From Sphingomonadales bacterium (GTDB taxonomy: Bacteria > Pseudomonadota > Alphaproteobacteria > Sphingomonadales > Sphingomonadaceae): 64,000 bases of DNA. Shown here one piece after another: positions 34,440 through 42,762 of the stretch. The stretch is from contig JAFKLT010000033.1 of the NCBI GenBank assembly GCA_017309275.1, positions 1-64,000 of the forward strand, written 5' to 3'. The notes under the pieces were generated by a model. The model was not told where the DNA came from. It made no database searches and worked only from the letters and a program-made list of their open reading frames with translations. Within the stretch, counting starts at the first letter, position 1; each line of letters starts with the position of its first letter. The position numbers were made by a program, and so were the translations under genes.

Positions 34440-36731
34440 GTGCCGTTTATAAATAGCAGGATGATCGTCAGTTGGCGCACCTTTGCGGTGTCGCTGGTGC
34501 TTACCGTCATCGTCGGCATCACCGGCGCCGGCGCACCCGTCGATCGTTTGCTCGAAAGCGCGATCGGACGCCTGGCGTCGCGGCCGGTGTCGGGCCAGAT
34601 CGTCGTCGTCGGTGTCGACGACAAGACGCTGCAAACGGTCCAGAGCCAGGAGTTGACGGTCGCCAACCACGCCCGGCTGATCAATGCCGTCAATGCGGCG
34701 GGCGCCAAGCGCCTGTTCGTCGACTATTCCTATCGCCGCCGGCTGACCGATCCCGATTTTCCGAAGGTCGTGGCGGCGGTCCGCAAGATGGACGATCGGA
34801 TCGTCCTCGCGGTTCCGGCGACCGAGACCAAGGGCACCGACGTCGTCGTCGACTATTGGCCGGTCCCCGCCTTCGGCAATCGGGCGCAGCGCGCCTGCAT
34901 CTGCTGGGAGTATGAATTCTGGCAGGTGTGGAACGTCCCGCTCGGCGTGATGGCGAAGGACCGCCTGCTCCCCAGCTTCTCGGCGGTCATGGCTGACCGC
35001 AAGGTGACCGAGCCGGGCCGCTTCTCGCTCGACCTGTCGTACGACACCGATACGGTGACCGAATATAGCGCGATCGACGTCATCGACGGCAAGGTCGCGG
35101 CACGCGAATTGCGCGGCAAGGACGTGATCTTCGCGCCGACCAGCGGCAATTCGTCGGACAAACATTATCTGCCGGGCCACGACCAGGTTCCCGGCGCCTA
35201 TATCCATCTGATCGCGGGCGAGGCGCTGAAGCGCGGCAATCCGGTCGACCTCGGCTGGTTGCCCGGCATTGTCGCGGCGCTTGTAATTCTCGCCGGCGCG
35301 CTGACCTATCGGGGCGGCCGCTGGTACACCCGCATCGCGCTTCTTGCGACGCTCGGCCTGTTCGCGGCAAAGATCCTGCTCAGCCTCTCGCTCATCTCGA
35401 CGCAGATCGGCGCGGGCTGTTTCCTGCTTGCCGCGGTCGGCGCCAATGTGTCGCGCACCCGCCGCCGCGACTCCGCACAGCGCGAGAATCCGGTGTCGGG
35501 CCTCCCGAATTTCGAGGCGCTGCGCACGCAGCCGGCGTTCGGCAGCGCGACCGTCATCGCCGCGAAGGTCGTCAATTTCGAGGATCTGGCCGCCTTCATT
35601 CCCGGCGACGGCATCGGCAAGCTGGTCGAACAGGTCACCCGCCGCCTCCAGCTCGCGTCGCAGGGCACGACGCTGCATCACGACCTTGACGGCACCTTCG
35701 CCTGGCTCGTCCCCTATTATCAGCACAGCCAGATCGAGGGCCAGCTTGCGGGCCTTTCCGCGCTGTTCAACGCACCGCTGACGATCGGCGAATTGCGCAT
35801 CGACGTCGCGATCGCCTTTGGCGTCAACGACGAGTTCGAGGGGTCGAACGCACAGCGTCTCGCCGCCGCGCTCGTCGCCGCCGAACAGTCGATCCGCAGC
35901 CGCTCGCTGTGGACCAAATATACGCCGCGCGAAAAGGACGATGCCGGCTGGCAGCTTTCGTTCCACTCGCAGCTCGAGGACGCGCTCACCGGCGGCGACA
36001 TCTGGGTCGCCTTCCAGCCGCAATATCAGGTCGCGACCCGCAAGCTCGTCGGCCTGGAGGCGCTCGTGCGCTGGACGCACCCGACGCGCGGCCCGATCCC
36101 GCCCGACGAATTCATCGTCCAGGCGGAAAAGAGCCAGGACATCTATCGCCTGACGCTGTTCGTCATGGATCAGGCGATCCGCTCGGCGGCGCAGCTCCAG
36201 GCGCGCGGGCAGGACATCCATATGTCGGTCAACCTGTCGGCGACCTTGCTCGACCACAGCGACCTCGTCGGCACGATCCGCACCATGCTCACCGCGCACC
36301 ACCTGCCGCCCGAAAAGCTGACGGTGGAGATCACCGAAACCGCGCAGATCGAGAACAGCCGCCAGGCGCGCCAGACGCTGGCGCAGCTCCGCCGCGCGGG
36401 CGTGCGCCTGTCGATCGACGACTATGGCACCGGCCAGTCGAACCTCGAATATCTGACCGAGATCGAGGCGGACGAGATCAAGATCGACAAGCGATTCGTG
36501 ATGACGATGCGCGATTCGCAACGAAACCTCGAAGTCGTGAAATCGACGATCGATCTGGCGCATCGCCTGGGTGCCGTCGCGGTTGCCGAAGGCATTGAAG
36601 ATGCTCCGACTTTGGCGCTTCTCGAACAATTGGGCTGCGACGTGGGCCAGGGGTATCTGCTTGGAAAGCCGCAGCTATTTACCGAGCTCCTGAACAGCCT
36701 CTCCGACACCCCGCACAGCCGCTCCGCGTAA
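34440..36731 (+). CDS. CHASE2-EAL cyclic-di-GMP phosphodiesterase with degenerate GGDEF
   Basis: 763 residues from GTG at 34440 (GGAG eight bases upstream); an ATG at 34461 is the alternative. A first TM segment, a periplasmic CHASE2 sensor (about 30-270), TM helices about 275-350, a degenerate GGDEF region (about 355-500, no GGDEF loop) and an EAL domain (about 510-755). EALVRW, NLSAT, VEITET, IDDYGTG, IKIDK and AEGIE are all present, so phosphodiesterase activity is expected. It should lower c-di-GMP in response to a periplasmic signal. A TTAA-N7-CTAA sequence at 34381-34395 lies upstream. Confidence 0.88.
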   Translation: MPFINSRMIVSWRTFAVSLVLTVIVGITGAGAPVDRLLESAIGRLASRPVSGQIVVVGVDDKTLQTVQSQELTVANHARLINAVNAAGAKRLFVDYSYRRRLTDPDFPKVVAAVRKMDDRIVLAVPATETKGTDVVVDYWPVPAFGNRAQRACICWEYEFWQVWNVPLGVMAKDRLLPSFSAVMADRKVTEPGRFSLDLSYDTDTVTEYSAIDVIDGKVAARELRGKDVIFAPTSGNSSDKHYLPGHDQVPGAYIHLIAGEALKRGNPVDLGWLPGIVAALVILAGALTYRGGRWYTRIALLATLGLFAAKILLSLSLISTQIGAGCFLLAAVGANVSRTRRRDSAQRENPVSGLPNFEALRTQPAFGSATVIAAKVVNFEDLAAFIPGDGIGKLVEQVTRRLQLASQGTTLHHDLDGTFAWLVPYYQHSQIEGQLAGLSALFNAPLTIGELRIDVAIAFGVNDEFEGSNAQRLAAALVAAEQSIRSRSLWTKYTPREKDDAGWQLSFHSQLEDALTGGDIWVAFQPQYQVATRKLVGLEALVRWTHPTRGPIPPDEFIVQAEKSQDIYRLTLFVMDQAIRSAAQLQARGQDIHMSVNLSATLLDHSDLVGTIRTMLTAHHLPPEKLTVEITETAQIENSRQARQTLAQLRRAGVRLSIDDYGTGQSNLEYLTEIEADEIKIDKRFVMTMRDSQRNLEVVKSTIDLAHRLGAVAVAEGIEDAPTLALLEQLGCDVGQGYLLGKPQLFTELLNSLSDTPHSRSA

Positions 36732-36839
36732 CTGCCAAACTGGCGGTAATGCTTATAGTTAAGACTCGATTTACCATGTCGATTAAGGTATATGCTGCGT
36801 TAACTGTTCGTCGTGGGCAGTACCAACAGGAGACCTGAC

Positions 36840-36902
36840 ATGGGCTGGTTCTATCGTTGGCTTGGTGGCGGCGGCTCCGGTAACGGTGGCGGCGACGCGT
36901 AA
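36840..36902 (+). CDS. 20-residue microprotein
   Basis: The frame starts at ATG 36840 with AGGAG seven bases upstream and ends at TAA 36900-36902. The peptide begins MGWFYRWLG and continues as a Gly/Ser/Asn-rich tail ending GDA. A strong ribosome-binding site before it and a Rho-independent terminator right after it argue that it is expressed as its own unit. An aromatic N-terminus may touch the membrane. Too short for family assignment. Confidence 0.6.
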   Translation: MGWFYRWLGGGGSGNGGGDA

Positions 36903-36922
36903 GTCACAATCGAGATAAAAGG

Positions 36923-36955
36923 GGGCCTCGGACATTTCCGGGGCCCTTTTTCTTT
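36923..36955 (+). terminator. Rho-independent terminator after the 20-residue gene
   Basis: Stem GGGCCTCGG with CCGGGGCCC (one G-U pair), loop ACATTT, then TTTTTCTTT. Confidence 0.88.
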
Positions 36956-37152
36956 ACCCATGATCGCCCCCGATATGCCGCCCGTCTGGCGGCAATTTTT
37001 TCGTCCGCCGCAGCCCCCGTGCGAAAGCCCGCGGAAATGCGCGGGATCGCCCGCCGGCGCGCCCCTGCCGCGCGACGAGCCGAATCAAATTATCGACGAG
37101 TTGAGTCCCTAATCTGTCATTTACCGTCTTGCGTCGGCGCGCAGACGTGGCA

Positions 37153-37194
37153 CTATAGATGGTGGGTAGACCATGGGGGCACCCCAATAATTAG
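37153..37194 (+). promoter_or_regulatory. Tandem NrdR-like boxes upstream of nrdA
   Basis: CTATAGATGG (37153-37162) and CAATAATTAG (37185-37194) each fit eight of ten core positions of the NrdR box (CWATATATWG), and their starts are 32 bp apart, three helical turns, as in known tandem NrdR sites. They lie about 180 bases before the nrdA ATG. The other parts of the 473-base gap 36903-37375 show no convincing gene; some reading frames are open there but lack start signals and similarity. Confidence 0.5.
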
Positions 37195-37375
37195 TATTTG
37201 GCCGAAAGTGGCGGATTTCCGTCGCCCTGACTGCATGGGCACGGGAAAACCCTTGCTGCGGCCAAAAAAAGTGCCCCGACGGTCGCGGAAAATGCTAAGA
37301 CCGGGACTTCGTCCTGAGTCGAACAATATAGGAACAAACGCGCCGGTGGCGTGTCTGAATCGGGGGCGAATTGAT

Positions 37376-39328
37376 ATGGATTTTCGAGAGACCGAGCGGG
37401 TGGAGATGAACGACGTGGCGACGGCAGAATTGACGAAAACGGACACCCCGGCAGCACCCGAATCGAAGGGTGAGGCAAAGGTCGATTCGCCCGCGAAGCT
37501 CAATGATTCGGGCGATGCAAAGGTCCACGCGCGCCGATTCGATGTCGTGACCGACAAGAGCCGCGATTCGCTCCTCACCGACTTCGGCAAGGAAACGCTC
37601 GAGGATCGCTACCTCCTGCCCGGCGAATCCTATCAGGATCTCTTCGCGCGCGTCGCGTCGGCCTATGCCGACGACCAGGATCATGCGCAGCGCCTCTACG
37701 ACTATATCTCGAAGCTCTGGTTCATGCCCGCGACCCCGGTGCTCTCGAACGGCGGCACCGGCCGCGGCCTTCCGATCAGCTGCTACCTCAACTCGGTCGA
37801 CGACAGCCTCGAGGGTATCGTCGGCACCTGGAACGAGAATGTGTGGCTCGCCTCGCGCGGCGGCGGCATCGGCACCTATTGGGGCGCGGTGCGCGGCATC
37901 GGCGAACCCGTCGGCCTCAACGGCAAGACCAGCGGCATCATCCCCTTCGTCCGCGTGATGGACAGCCTCACCCTCGCGATCAGCCAGGGCTCGCTCCGCC
38001 GTGGCTCGGCCGCCTGCTACCTCGACATCTCGCACCCGGAGATCGAGGAGTTTCTGGAGGTGCGCAAGCCGTCGGGCGACTTCAACCGCAAGGCGCTGAA
38101 CCTCCACCACGGCGTCCTGATCACCGACGAGTTCATGGAGGCCGTCCGCGACGGCGCCGAATTCAACCTGCGCAGCCCCAAGGACCAGAGCGTCCGCGGC
38201 ACCGTCGACGCGCGCGGCCTGTTCCAGAAGCTGGTCGAGACGCGTCTCGCGACCGGTGAGCCCTACATCATCTTCATCGACCAGGTGAACCGCATGATGC
38301 CGAAGCATCACCGCGACCTGGGGCTGAAGGTCTCGACCTCGAACCTCTGCTCGGAAATCACCCTTCCGACCGGCCGCGACCATCTGGGCAACGATCGCAC
38401 CGCGGTCTGCTGCCTCTCGTCGCTCAACCTCGAAACCTGGGACGAATGGAACGGCGACAAGCAGTTCATCGAGGATGTCATGCGCATGCTCGACAATGTC
38501 CTGCAGGATTATATCGACCGCGCCCCGCCCGAAATGGCGCGCGCCAAATACAGCGCCAGCCGCGAACGCTCGGTCGGCCTCGGCGTGATGGGCTTCCACA
38601 GCTTCCTCCAGGCGCGCGGCCTGCCGTTCGAGGGGGCGATGGCGAAATCGTCGAACCTGCGCATCTTCAAGCATATCCGCGCGCAGGTCGATCAGGCGTC
38701 GATGCTGCTCGCCAAGGAGCGCGGCCCGTGCCCCGACGCCGCCGATCAGGGCGTGATGGAGCGTTTCAGCTGCAAGATGGCGATCGCGCCGACCGCGTCG
38801 ATCAGCATCATCTGCGGCGGCACCAGCGCGTGCATCGAACCGATCCCGGCGAACATCTATACGCATAAGACGCTGTCGGGCAGCTTCTCGATCCGCAACC
38901 CGCACCTTGAGGCGCTGCTCGTCGACAAGGCGAAGAACAGCGACAATGTGTGGAACTCGATCCTGGAAAAGGGCGGCAGCGTCCAGCACCTCGACTTCCT
39001 GACGCAGGATGAAAAGGACTGCTACAAGACCAGCTTCGAGATCGATCAGCGCTGGCTGCTCGAACTCGCCGCCGACCGCACGCCCTATATCGACCAGGCG
39101 GCGTCGCTGAACCTGTTCATCCCCGCCGATGTCGAGAAATGGGATCTGCTGATGCTCCACTATCGCGCGTGGGAACTCGGCATCAAATCGCTCTACTATC
39201 TCCGCTCGAAATCGGTGCAGCGCGCCGGCTTCGCGGGCGGGGTCGAGGCCGACAACACCGCCGAGGCGCCGAAGTACGAACTCAGCGCCGAAAGCACCGA
39301 TTACGACGAGTGCCTGGCCTGCCAGTGA
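37376..39328 (+). CDS. nrdA: Ribonucleoside-diphosphate reductase, alpha subunit
   Basis: 650 residues, shorter than E. coli NrdA because the N-terminal ATP-cone is missing, so dATP feedback through that domain is unlikely. Catalytic residues are present: Cys in LPISCYLNS, NLCSEI (Asn/Cys/Glu), Cys in AVCCLSSLN, SLYYLRS (tyrosine pair), and the C-terminal CLAC redox pair. It makes dNDPs from NDPs. The first about 50 residues are Lys/Asp/Ser-rich. Start ATG 37376 is preferred; ATG 37406 also has a GGAG. Confidence 0.92.
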   Translation: MDFRETERVEMNDVATAELTKTDTPAAPESKGEAKVDSPAKLNDSGDAKVHARRFDVVTDKSRDSLLTDFGKETLEDRYLLPGESYQDLFARVASAYADDQDHAQRLYDYISKLWFMPATPVLSNGGTGRGLPISCYLNSVDDSLEGIVGTWNENVWLASRGGGIGTYWGAVRGIGEPVGLNGKTSGIIPFVRVMDSLTLAISQGSLRRGSAACYLDISHPEIEEFLEVRKPSGDFNRKALNLHHGVLITDEFMEAVRDGAEFNLRSPKDQSVRGTVDARGLFQKLVETRLATGEPYIIFIDQVNRMMPKHHRDLGLKVSTSNLCSEITLPTGRDHLGNDRTAVCCLSSLNLETWDEWNGDKQFIEDVMRMLDNVLQDYIDRAPPEMARAKYSASRERSVGLGVMGFHSFLQARGLPFEGAMAKSSNLRIFKHIRAQVDQASMLLAKERGPCPDAADQGVMERFSCKMAIAPTASISIICGGTSACIEPIPANIYTHKTLSGSFSIRNPHLEALLVDKAKNSDNVWNSILEKGGSVQHLDFLTQDEKDCYKTSFEIDQRWLLELAADRTPYIDQAASLNLFIPADVEKWDLLMLHYRAWELGIKSLYYLRSKSVQRAGFAGGVEADNTAEAPKYELSAESTDYDECLACQ

Positions 39329-39341
39329 TTGCCCGCCCCTG

Positions 39342-39414
39342 TTCCCCCGCGAAGGCGGGGGAGCCAGAGCGAGATTACGCCAAGCCACTCTGGATCCCCG
39401 CCGTCGCGGGGACA
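39342..39414. repeat. Pair of inverted REP-like palindromes between nrdA and nrdB
   Basis: TTCCCCCGCGAAGGCGGGGG...CCAGAG (39342-39369) and its inverted relative CTCTGG-ATCCCCGCCGTCGCGGGGA (39388-39414) form a BIME-like unit. It sits inside the nrdAB operon, where it could affect mRNA stability and the subunit ratio. Confidence 0.6.
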
Positions 39415-39447
39415 CGAAGCAAGAGACAAGACCGAGGATAGCCCGCA

Positions 39448-40512
39448 ATGCCCCTTCTAGAAGCCCGCAAGACCTACAAGCCCTTCGAATATCCGTGGGC
39501 GTTCGATTTCTGGAAGCGCCAGCAGCAGATCCACTGGGTGCCGGAGGAAGTGCCGCTGGGCGAGGATTGCCGCGACTGGGCGCAAAAGATCAGCGATCAT
39601 GAGCGCAACCTGCTCACGCAGATTTTCCGCTTCTTCACCCAGGCCGATATCGAGGTGCAGGATTGCTACCACGAAAAATACGGCCGCGTGTTCAAGCCGA
39701 CCGAGATCAAGATGATGCTGACCGCGTTCAGCAACATGGAAACCGTGCACATCGCGGCCTATTCGCACCTGCTCGACACGATCGGCATGCCCGAAAGCGA
39801 ATATGGCATGTTCCTCGAATATGACGAGATGCGCGCCAAGCACGACTATATGGGCACCTTCGGCGTCGAGAATGACGAGGATATCGCCCGCACGCTCGCG
39901 ATGTTCGGCGGCTTTACCGAGGGGCTTCAGCTTTTCGCCAGCTTCGCGATGCTGATGAACTTCCCGCGCTTCAACAAGATGAAGGGCATGGGCCAGATCG
40001 TCAGCTGGTCGATCCGCGACGAAAGCCTCCACTGCGAAGGCATCATCAAGCTGTTCCACACCTTCACCAAGGAACGCGACTGCCTGACCAAGGCGGTGAA
40101 GGAAGACATCATCGACACCTGTCAAAAGACGGTGCGGCTCGAGGATGCGTTCATCGACCTGGCGTTCGAACAGGGCCCCGTCCCCGGCATGACGCCGAAG
40201 GAGATCAAGCGCTACATCCGCTACATCGCCGACTGGCGCCTCGGCCAACTCGGTTTCCAGCCGATCTACATGATCGACGAGCACCCGCTGCCGTGGCTCG
40301 CGCCGCTGCTGAACGGCGTCGAGCACGCCAACTTCTTCGAAACGCGCGCGACCGAGTACAGCAAGGGCGCGACGCGCGGCGACTGGAACACCGTGTGGAC
40401 CAGCTTCGACAACCGCAAGAAGGCAAAGACCAGCGACGACACCCTCCCCGTCAACGACGCCGAAGCCGACGGTGAGGACATGTTCGCCAAGGCCGGCATC
40501 GCCGCGGAGTAA
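39448..40512 (+). CDS. nrdB: Ribonucleoside-diphosphate reductase, beta subunit
   Basis: 354 residues. The six metal ligands of a class I beta subunit are in place: D67, E98, H101, E158, E192 and H195 (the D67-E98 spacing of 31 matches E. coli D84-E115), and Y105 is at the radical tyrosine position. It generates the radical used by NrdA. A C-terminal acidic tail ends FAKAGIAAE. Followed by a terminator. Confidence 0.94.
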   Translation: MPLLEARKTYKPFEYPWAFDFWKRQQQIHWVPEEVPLGEDCRDWAQKISDHERNLLTQIFRFFTQADIEVQDCYHEKYGRVFKPTEIKMMLTAFSNMETVHIAAYSHLLDTIGMPESEYGMFLEYDEMRAKHDYMGTFGVENDEDIARTLAMFGGFTEGLQLFASFAMLMNFPRFNKMKGMGQIVSWSIRDESLHCEGIIKLFHTFTKERDCLTKAVKEDIIDTCQKTVRLEDAFIDLAFEQGPVPGMTPKEIKRYIRYIADWRLGQLGFQPIYMIDEHPLPWLAPLLNGVEHANFFETRATEYSKGATRGDWNTVWTSFDNRKKAKTSDDTLPVNDAEADGEDMFAKAGIAAE

Positions 40513-40521
40513 GAACCGTTC

Positions 40522-40550
40522 AAACCCCTCCCGCCCGCGGGAGGGGGTTT
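40522..40550 (+). terminator. Terminator-like hairpin after nrdB
   Basis: AAACCCCTCCCGC pairs with GCGGGAGGGG(G)TTT around a two-base loop, with one bulged G. Ends in TTT. Confidence 0.7.
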
Positions 40551-40557
40551 ATCCTTT

Positions 40558-40584
40558 GTGATCCCCGGCGAAAGCCGGGACCCA
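40558..40584. repeat. REP-like palindrome
   Basis: GTGATCCCCGGCGAAAGCCGGGACCCA, shown here as core CCCCGGCGAAAGCCGGG. Related to the unit at 9844-9900. Confidence 0.6.
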
Positions 40585-40646
40585 TCGACCCAAAAAGCGA
40601 ACGCCCGCGACGAGGCGCAAGCCAATAAGAGTCAAAGGCCCCCGAA

Positions 40647-40877
40647 ATGACCGACAAGAAGAAACTGAAACTGCTGATCCTCAGCCAGCCCCAGCGCGCG
40701 ACGCTGGAGGGCCTGTCCAACCGCCGCCCCCAACTCCCCAGCGACCCGATCCGCGACGAACTCGTCGCGCTGGGCCTGGTGGTACAGCAAGGCGCGAAAT
40801 GGGCACTGACCCCGACGGGCAAGAAGGTACTGGCGGCGGGATCGAACCGGCGGAACTCGGGCGGGTTCTCGGTTTAG
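40647..40877 (+). CDS. Small hypothetical protein, winged-helix-like
   Basis: 76 residues. The middle (LPSDPIRDELVALGLVVQQG, then KWALTPTGKKVLAA) reads like the end of a winged helix with its beta-wing, as in MarR-like proteins, but the recognition helix is not clear. GC content is normal, so it probably belongs to the core genome rather than to the AT-rich patch that follows. Function unknown. Confidence 0.6.
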   Translation: MTDKKKLKLLILSQPQRATLEGLSNRRPQLPSDPIRDELVALGLVVQQGAKWALTPTGKKVLAAGSNRRNSGGFSV

Positions 40878-40918
40878 GTGATCAATAAATAAATCTCGCA
40901 TCGCTCCAAGTGTCCAGA

Positions 40919-40940
40919 TAACATACTGTAGGCTATGTTA
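40919..40940. promoter_or_regulatory. Inverted repeat TAACATA-N8-TATGTTA before the AT-rich two-gene unit
   Basis: Seven-base arms, 27 bases before the start of the gene at 40967. It could be a repressor site for this unit. The whole gap 40878-40966 is AT-rich compared with its left neighbour. Confidence 0.45.
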
Positions 40941-40966
40941 GACAGCAGAGGGAGCGGCTGAGAGAT

Positions 40967-41863
40967 ATGGCAGAGCAACGAGTATCCCGGAAAGTTTACT
41001 TCTTCAGGCTAGCTGACTATGCGGAACTTCATCCGAAGCTTGAACAATGCTTTGAAGAGATAGGAAAACTTCCTTTTAACGATCAGGGAAGATACCTCTC
41101 AACATCTTCTGACGACACCGTCCTCGCAGTTTTTGTGACATCGCATGAATACCCGATAAAAATACAGTTCGGCAGAATAAAGCGCTCGGACCTTCCATTG
41201 GTCGAGAAGGCAGGAGAGATATCTGCCCTACAAATTGAACAAGAAGCAGGAATAATCGATTGGAGCCACATTGTGATATTCTCGGATGGCATCGTAGCCG
41301 CCGAGTTTAATAGAGATGCCCCGAGAATAGCTAGGCTGAGCGAATATCTGGCTTTCAAGACGAGAGGCATTATCGAAAATTCCCCGAGATTTCTTCCTCT
41401 TTTTCAAAAGGCAGTGCTCGAAGAGCTGGAGAATTTTGACGAAGTAAGCATTTTGGAAATCGAAGCTCTAACGTCGGATGCTGATGCTATTGCAGAAGCG
41501 GACAAAAATCTCGGAGCAGCTTTCAACGCTTGCCGCAGAGCAGGAAAGATAAAGAAAACAAAAATAGTTCTAAAATCGGTGCGAGAGCGAGACAATGATT
41601 TAAAAGGGTTGGCCCGCCGGCTCTTCCGAAACAACACAAGCCGAGAGGCTCTTACAGTTCTAAAGGCCACGGGCCGATCAAGTGGCGGCAGGAGGCCTCT
41701 AGATATGCTAGAGGAATACCTGATCTCGACAGAAGAATTCATGAGACTCGACCAGAGAACGAGAGCTCTCTCGAGCGGCCATGCTTTTGGAACGATAGAG
41801 CGAGCCTATATGAAAAGCAGGGACCGCTTTGCAAGCGCCGCTACAGCCAACGACCTTTGGTAA
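40967..41863 (+). CDS. Unknown soluble protein, first gene of an AT-rich two-gene unit
   Basis: 298 residues, soluble, no signal peptide. The N-terminal half has an alternating strand pattern, with FGRIKRSDLP (about 65-74) and a block HIVIFSDGIVAAEFNRDAPR (about 99-118) that look like conserved family motifs. The C-terminal half is helical and rich in charged residues. Codon use and GC differ strongly from the rest of the window, suggesting recent transfer. Its stop shares a base with the membrane gene start (TAATG), so the two proteins should be made together. I cannot name a family with confidence; layout resembles soluble-plus-membrane phage-defence pairs. Confidence 0.8.
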   Translation: MAEQRVSRKVYFFRLADYAELHPKLEQCFEEIGKLPFNDQGRYLSTSSDDTVLAVFVTSHEYPIKIQFGRIKRSDLPLVEKAGEISALQIEQEAGIIDWSHIVIFSDGIVAAEFNRDAPRIARLSEYLAFKTRGIIENSPRFLPLFQKAVLEELENFDEVSILEIEALTSDADAIAEADKNLGAAFNACRRAGKIKKTKIVLKSVRERDNDLKGLARRLFRNNTSREALTVLKATGRSSGGRRPLDMLEEYLISTEEFMRLDQRTRALSSGHAFGTIERAYMKSRDRFASAATANDLW

Positions 41864-42339
41864 TGTACTGGAAAAATCAAAACTTATTCGATGTTTTTAT
41901 AAGCATAGCAATTTGCATTATACTTTGGATATCTCCAAAGATTACCGGATTTGAAGCGTTCTCTGCAAATTACGCTGATGTCAGTGCGACCGCTCGAATT
42001 TGGCTTGCTCCAACTCTTGCAATGCTAGGCATGACCTGTACTGCAACCGCATTCATATTTACGGTCATCGAAAAAGAAGACTTCGAAGTCCTAAGAAAAT
42101 CAAAATCCCAACCACAACTCTGGAAAATATTGTCTCAGATAATTTTCTGGCTAGCTGCATCCTCAATATGCTGTGCGATACTGACATTTATTGATCTAAG
42201 AGACCACGGGTCTAAAATTCTTTATTTCTGCAGCTTCTTGATCGTTGTTGATTCAATTTCAATTCTGAAATTCTCATGGCTTATGAGACAAATTGTGGGT
42301 GTCCGAATAGATCGATCATCTACAGGCTCCAACGATTAA
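41863..42339 (+). CDS. Four-helix membrane protein, second gene of the AT-rich unit
   Basis: 158 residues from the ATG in TAATG (41863). Four hydrophobic segments (about 8-28, 45-67, 87-107, 117-140) with a charged cytoplasmic-side loop EKEDFEVLRKSKSQPQLWK between helices 2 and 3. No enzyme motif. Coupled to the soluble gene before it, so it may be its membrane anchor or effector. AT-rich like its partner. Confidence 0.78.
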   Translation: MYWKNQNLFDVFISIAICIILWISPKITGFEAFSANYADVSATARIWLAPTLAMLGMTCTATAFIFTVIEKEDFEVLRKSKSQPQLWKILSQIIFWLAASSICCAILTFIDLRDHGSKILYFCSFLIVVDSISILKFSWLMRQIVGVRIDRSSTGSND

Positions 42340-42348
42340 GAATATTAT

Positions 42349-42555
42349 TTAGAGCCGAGCCTGAGTGACGTCCTCAGTTTCCCAAACCGGAAGTGGACTT
42401 TGGAGTAGAGACAAACCATGCTCGCAGTCAGAGAGATTGTTATATCCCTCACCTGAATCGGCTATCGTTTTGTAATTCGAGGCTTGGCAACGCCAACGAA
42501 AATATCCAGCGCTATCTTTATAAAGCAGGAATGACGGATAAGGACGAGTTGCCAT
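42349..42555 (-). CDS. YegP-family (DUF1508) small protein
   Basis: 68 residues. FLLYKDSAGYFRWRCQASN followed by IADSGEGYNNLSDC and GLSLL matches one DUF1508 repeat, as in E. coli YegP, a small beta-rich protein of unknown function. It converges on the two-gene unit with a nine-base gap and is AT-rich like it. The next 207 bases (42556-42762) are very AT-rich, with a hairpin GAGTCT...AGACTC at 42642-42661, then a REP unit. Confidence 0.8.
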   Translation of the reverse strand: MATRPYPSFLLYKDSAGYFRWRCQASNYKTIADSGEGYNNLSDCEHGLSLLQSPLPVWETEDVTQARL

Positions 42556-42713
42556 AAATTATTATCCTCTCTGCCTCTATATATAAGAATCATAATAATA
42601 AACTGATCATTTCGATATTAGCATTAATGCATCTCTAATCCGAGTCTTACTTAATAGACTCACTGTAACTTCACCCAGCACCCCGCGCATGCCTCCATTC
42701 CGGCCCAATATTC

Positions 42714-42740
42714 GTCACCCCGGACTTGATCCGGGGTCCA
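42714..42740. repeat. REP palindrome, family GTCACCCCGGA/TCCGGGGTCC
   Basis: GTCACCCCGGACTTGATCCG...GGTCCA, forming a CCCCGGA/TCCGGGG hairpin. Other copies at 43074-43100, 43118-43144 and 60055-60081. Confidence 0.8.
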
Positions 42741-42762
42741 TCGCCGCCCTAGCCTCCACCCC

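Noticed and set aside
36954-37187. Minus-strand frame in the gap before nrdA
   Set aside because: No Shine-Dalgarno, no recognisable motif; it overlaps the NrdR-like boxes.
40967-42339. Assignment of the AT-rich unit as a Kiwa system
   Set aside because: Gene order is reversed relative to kwaA-kwaB and I cannot recognise DUF4868 motifs by eye; left as unknown.
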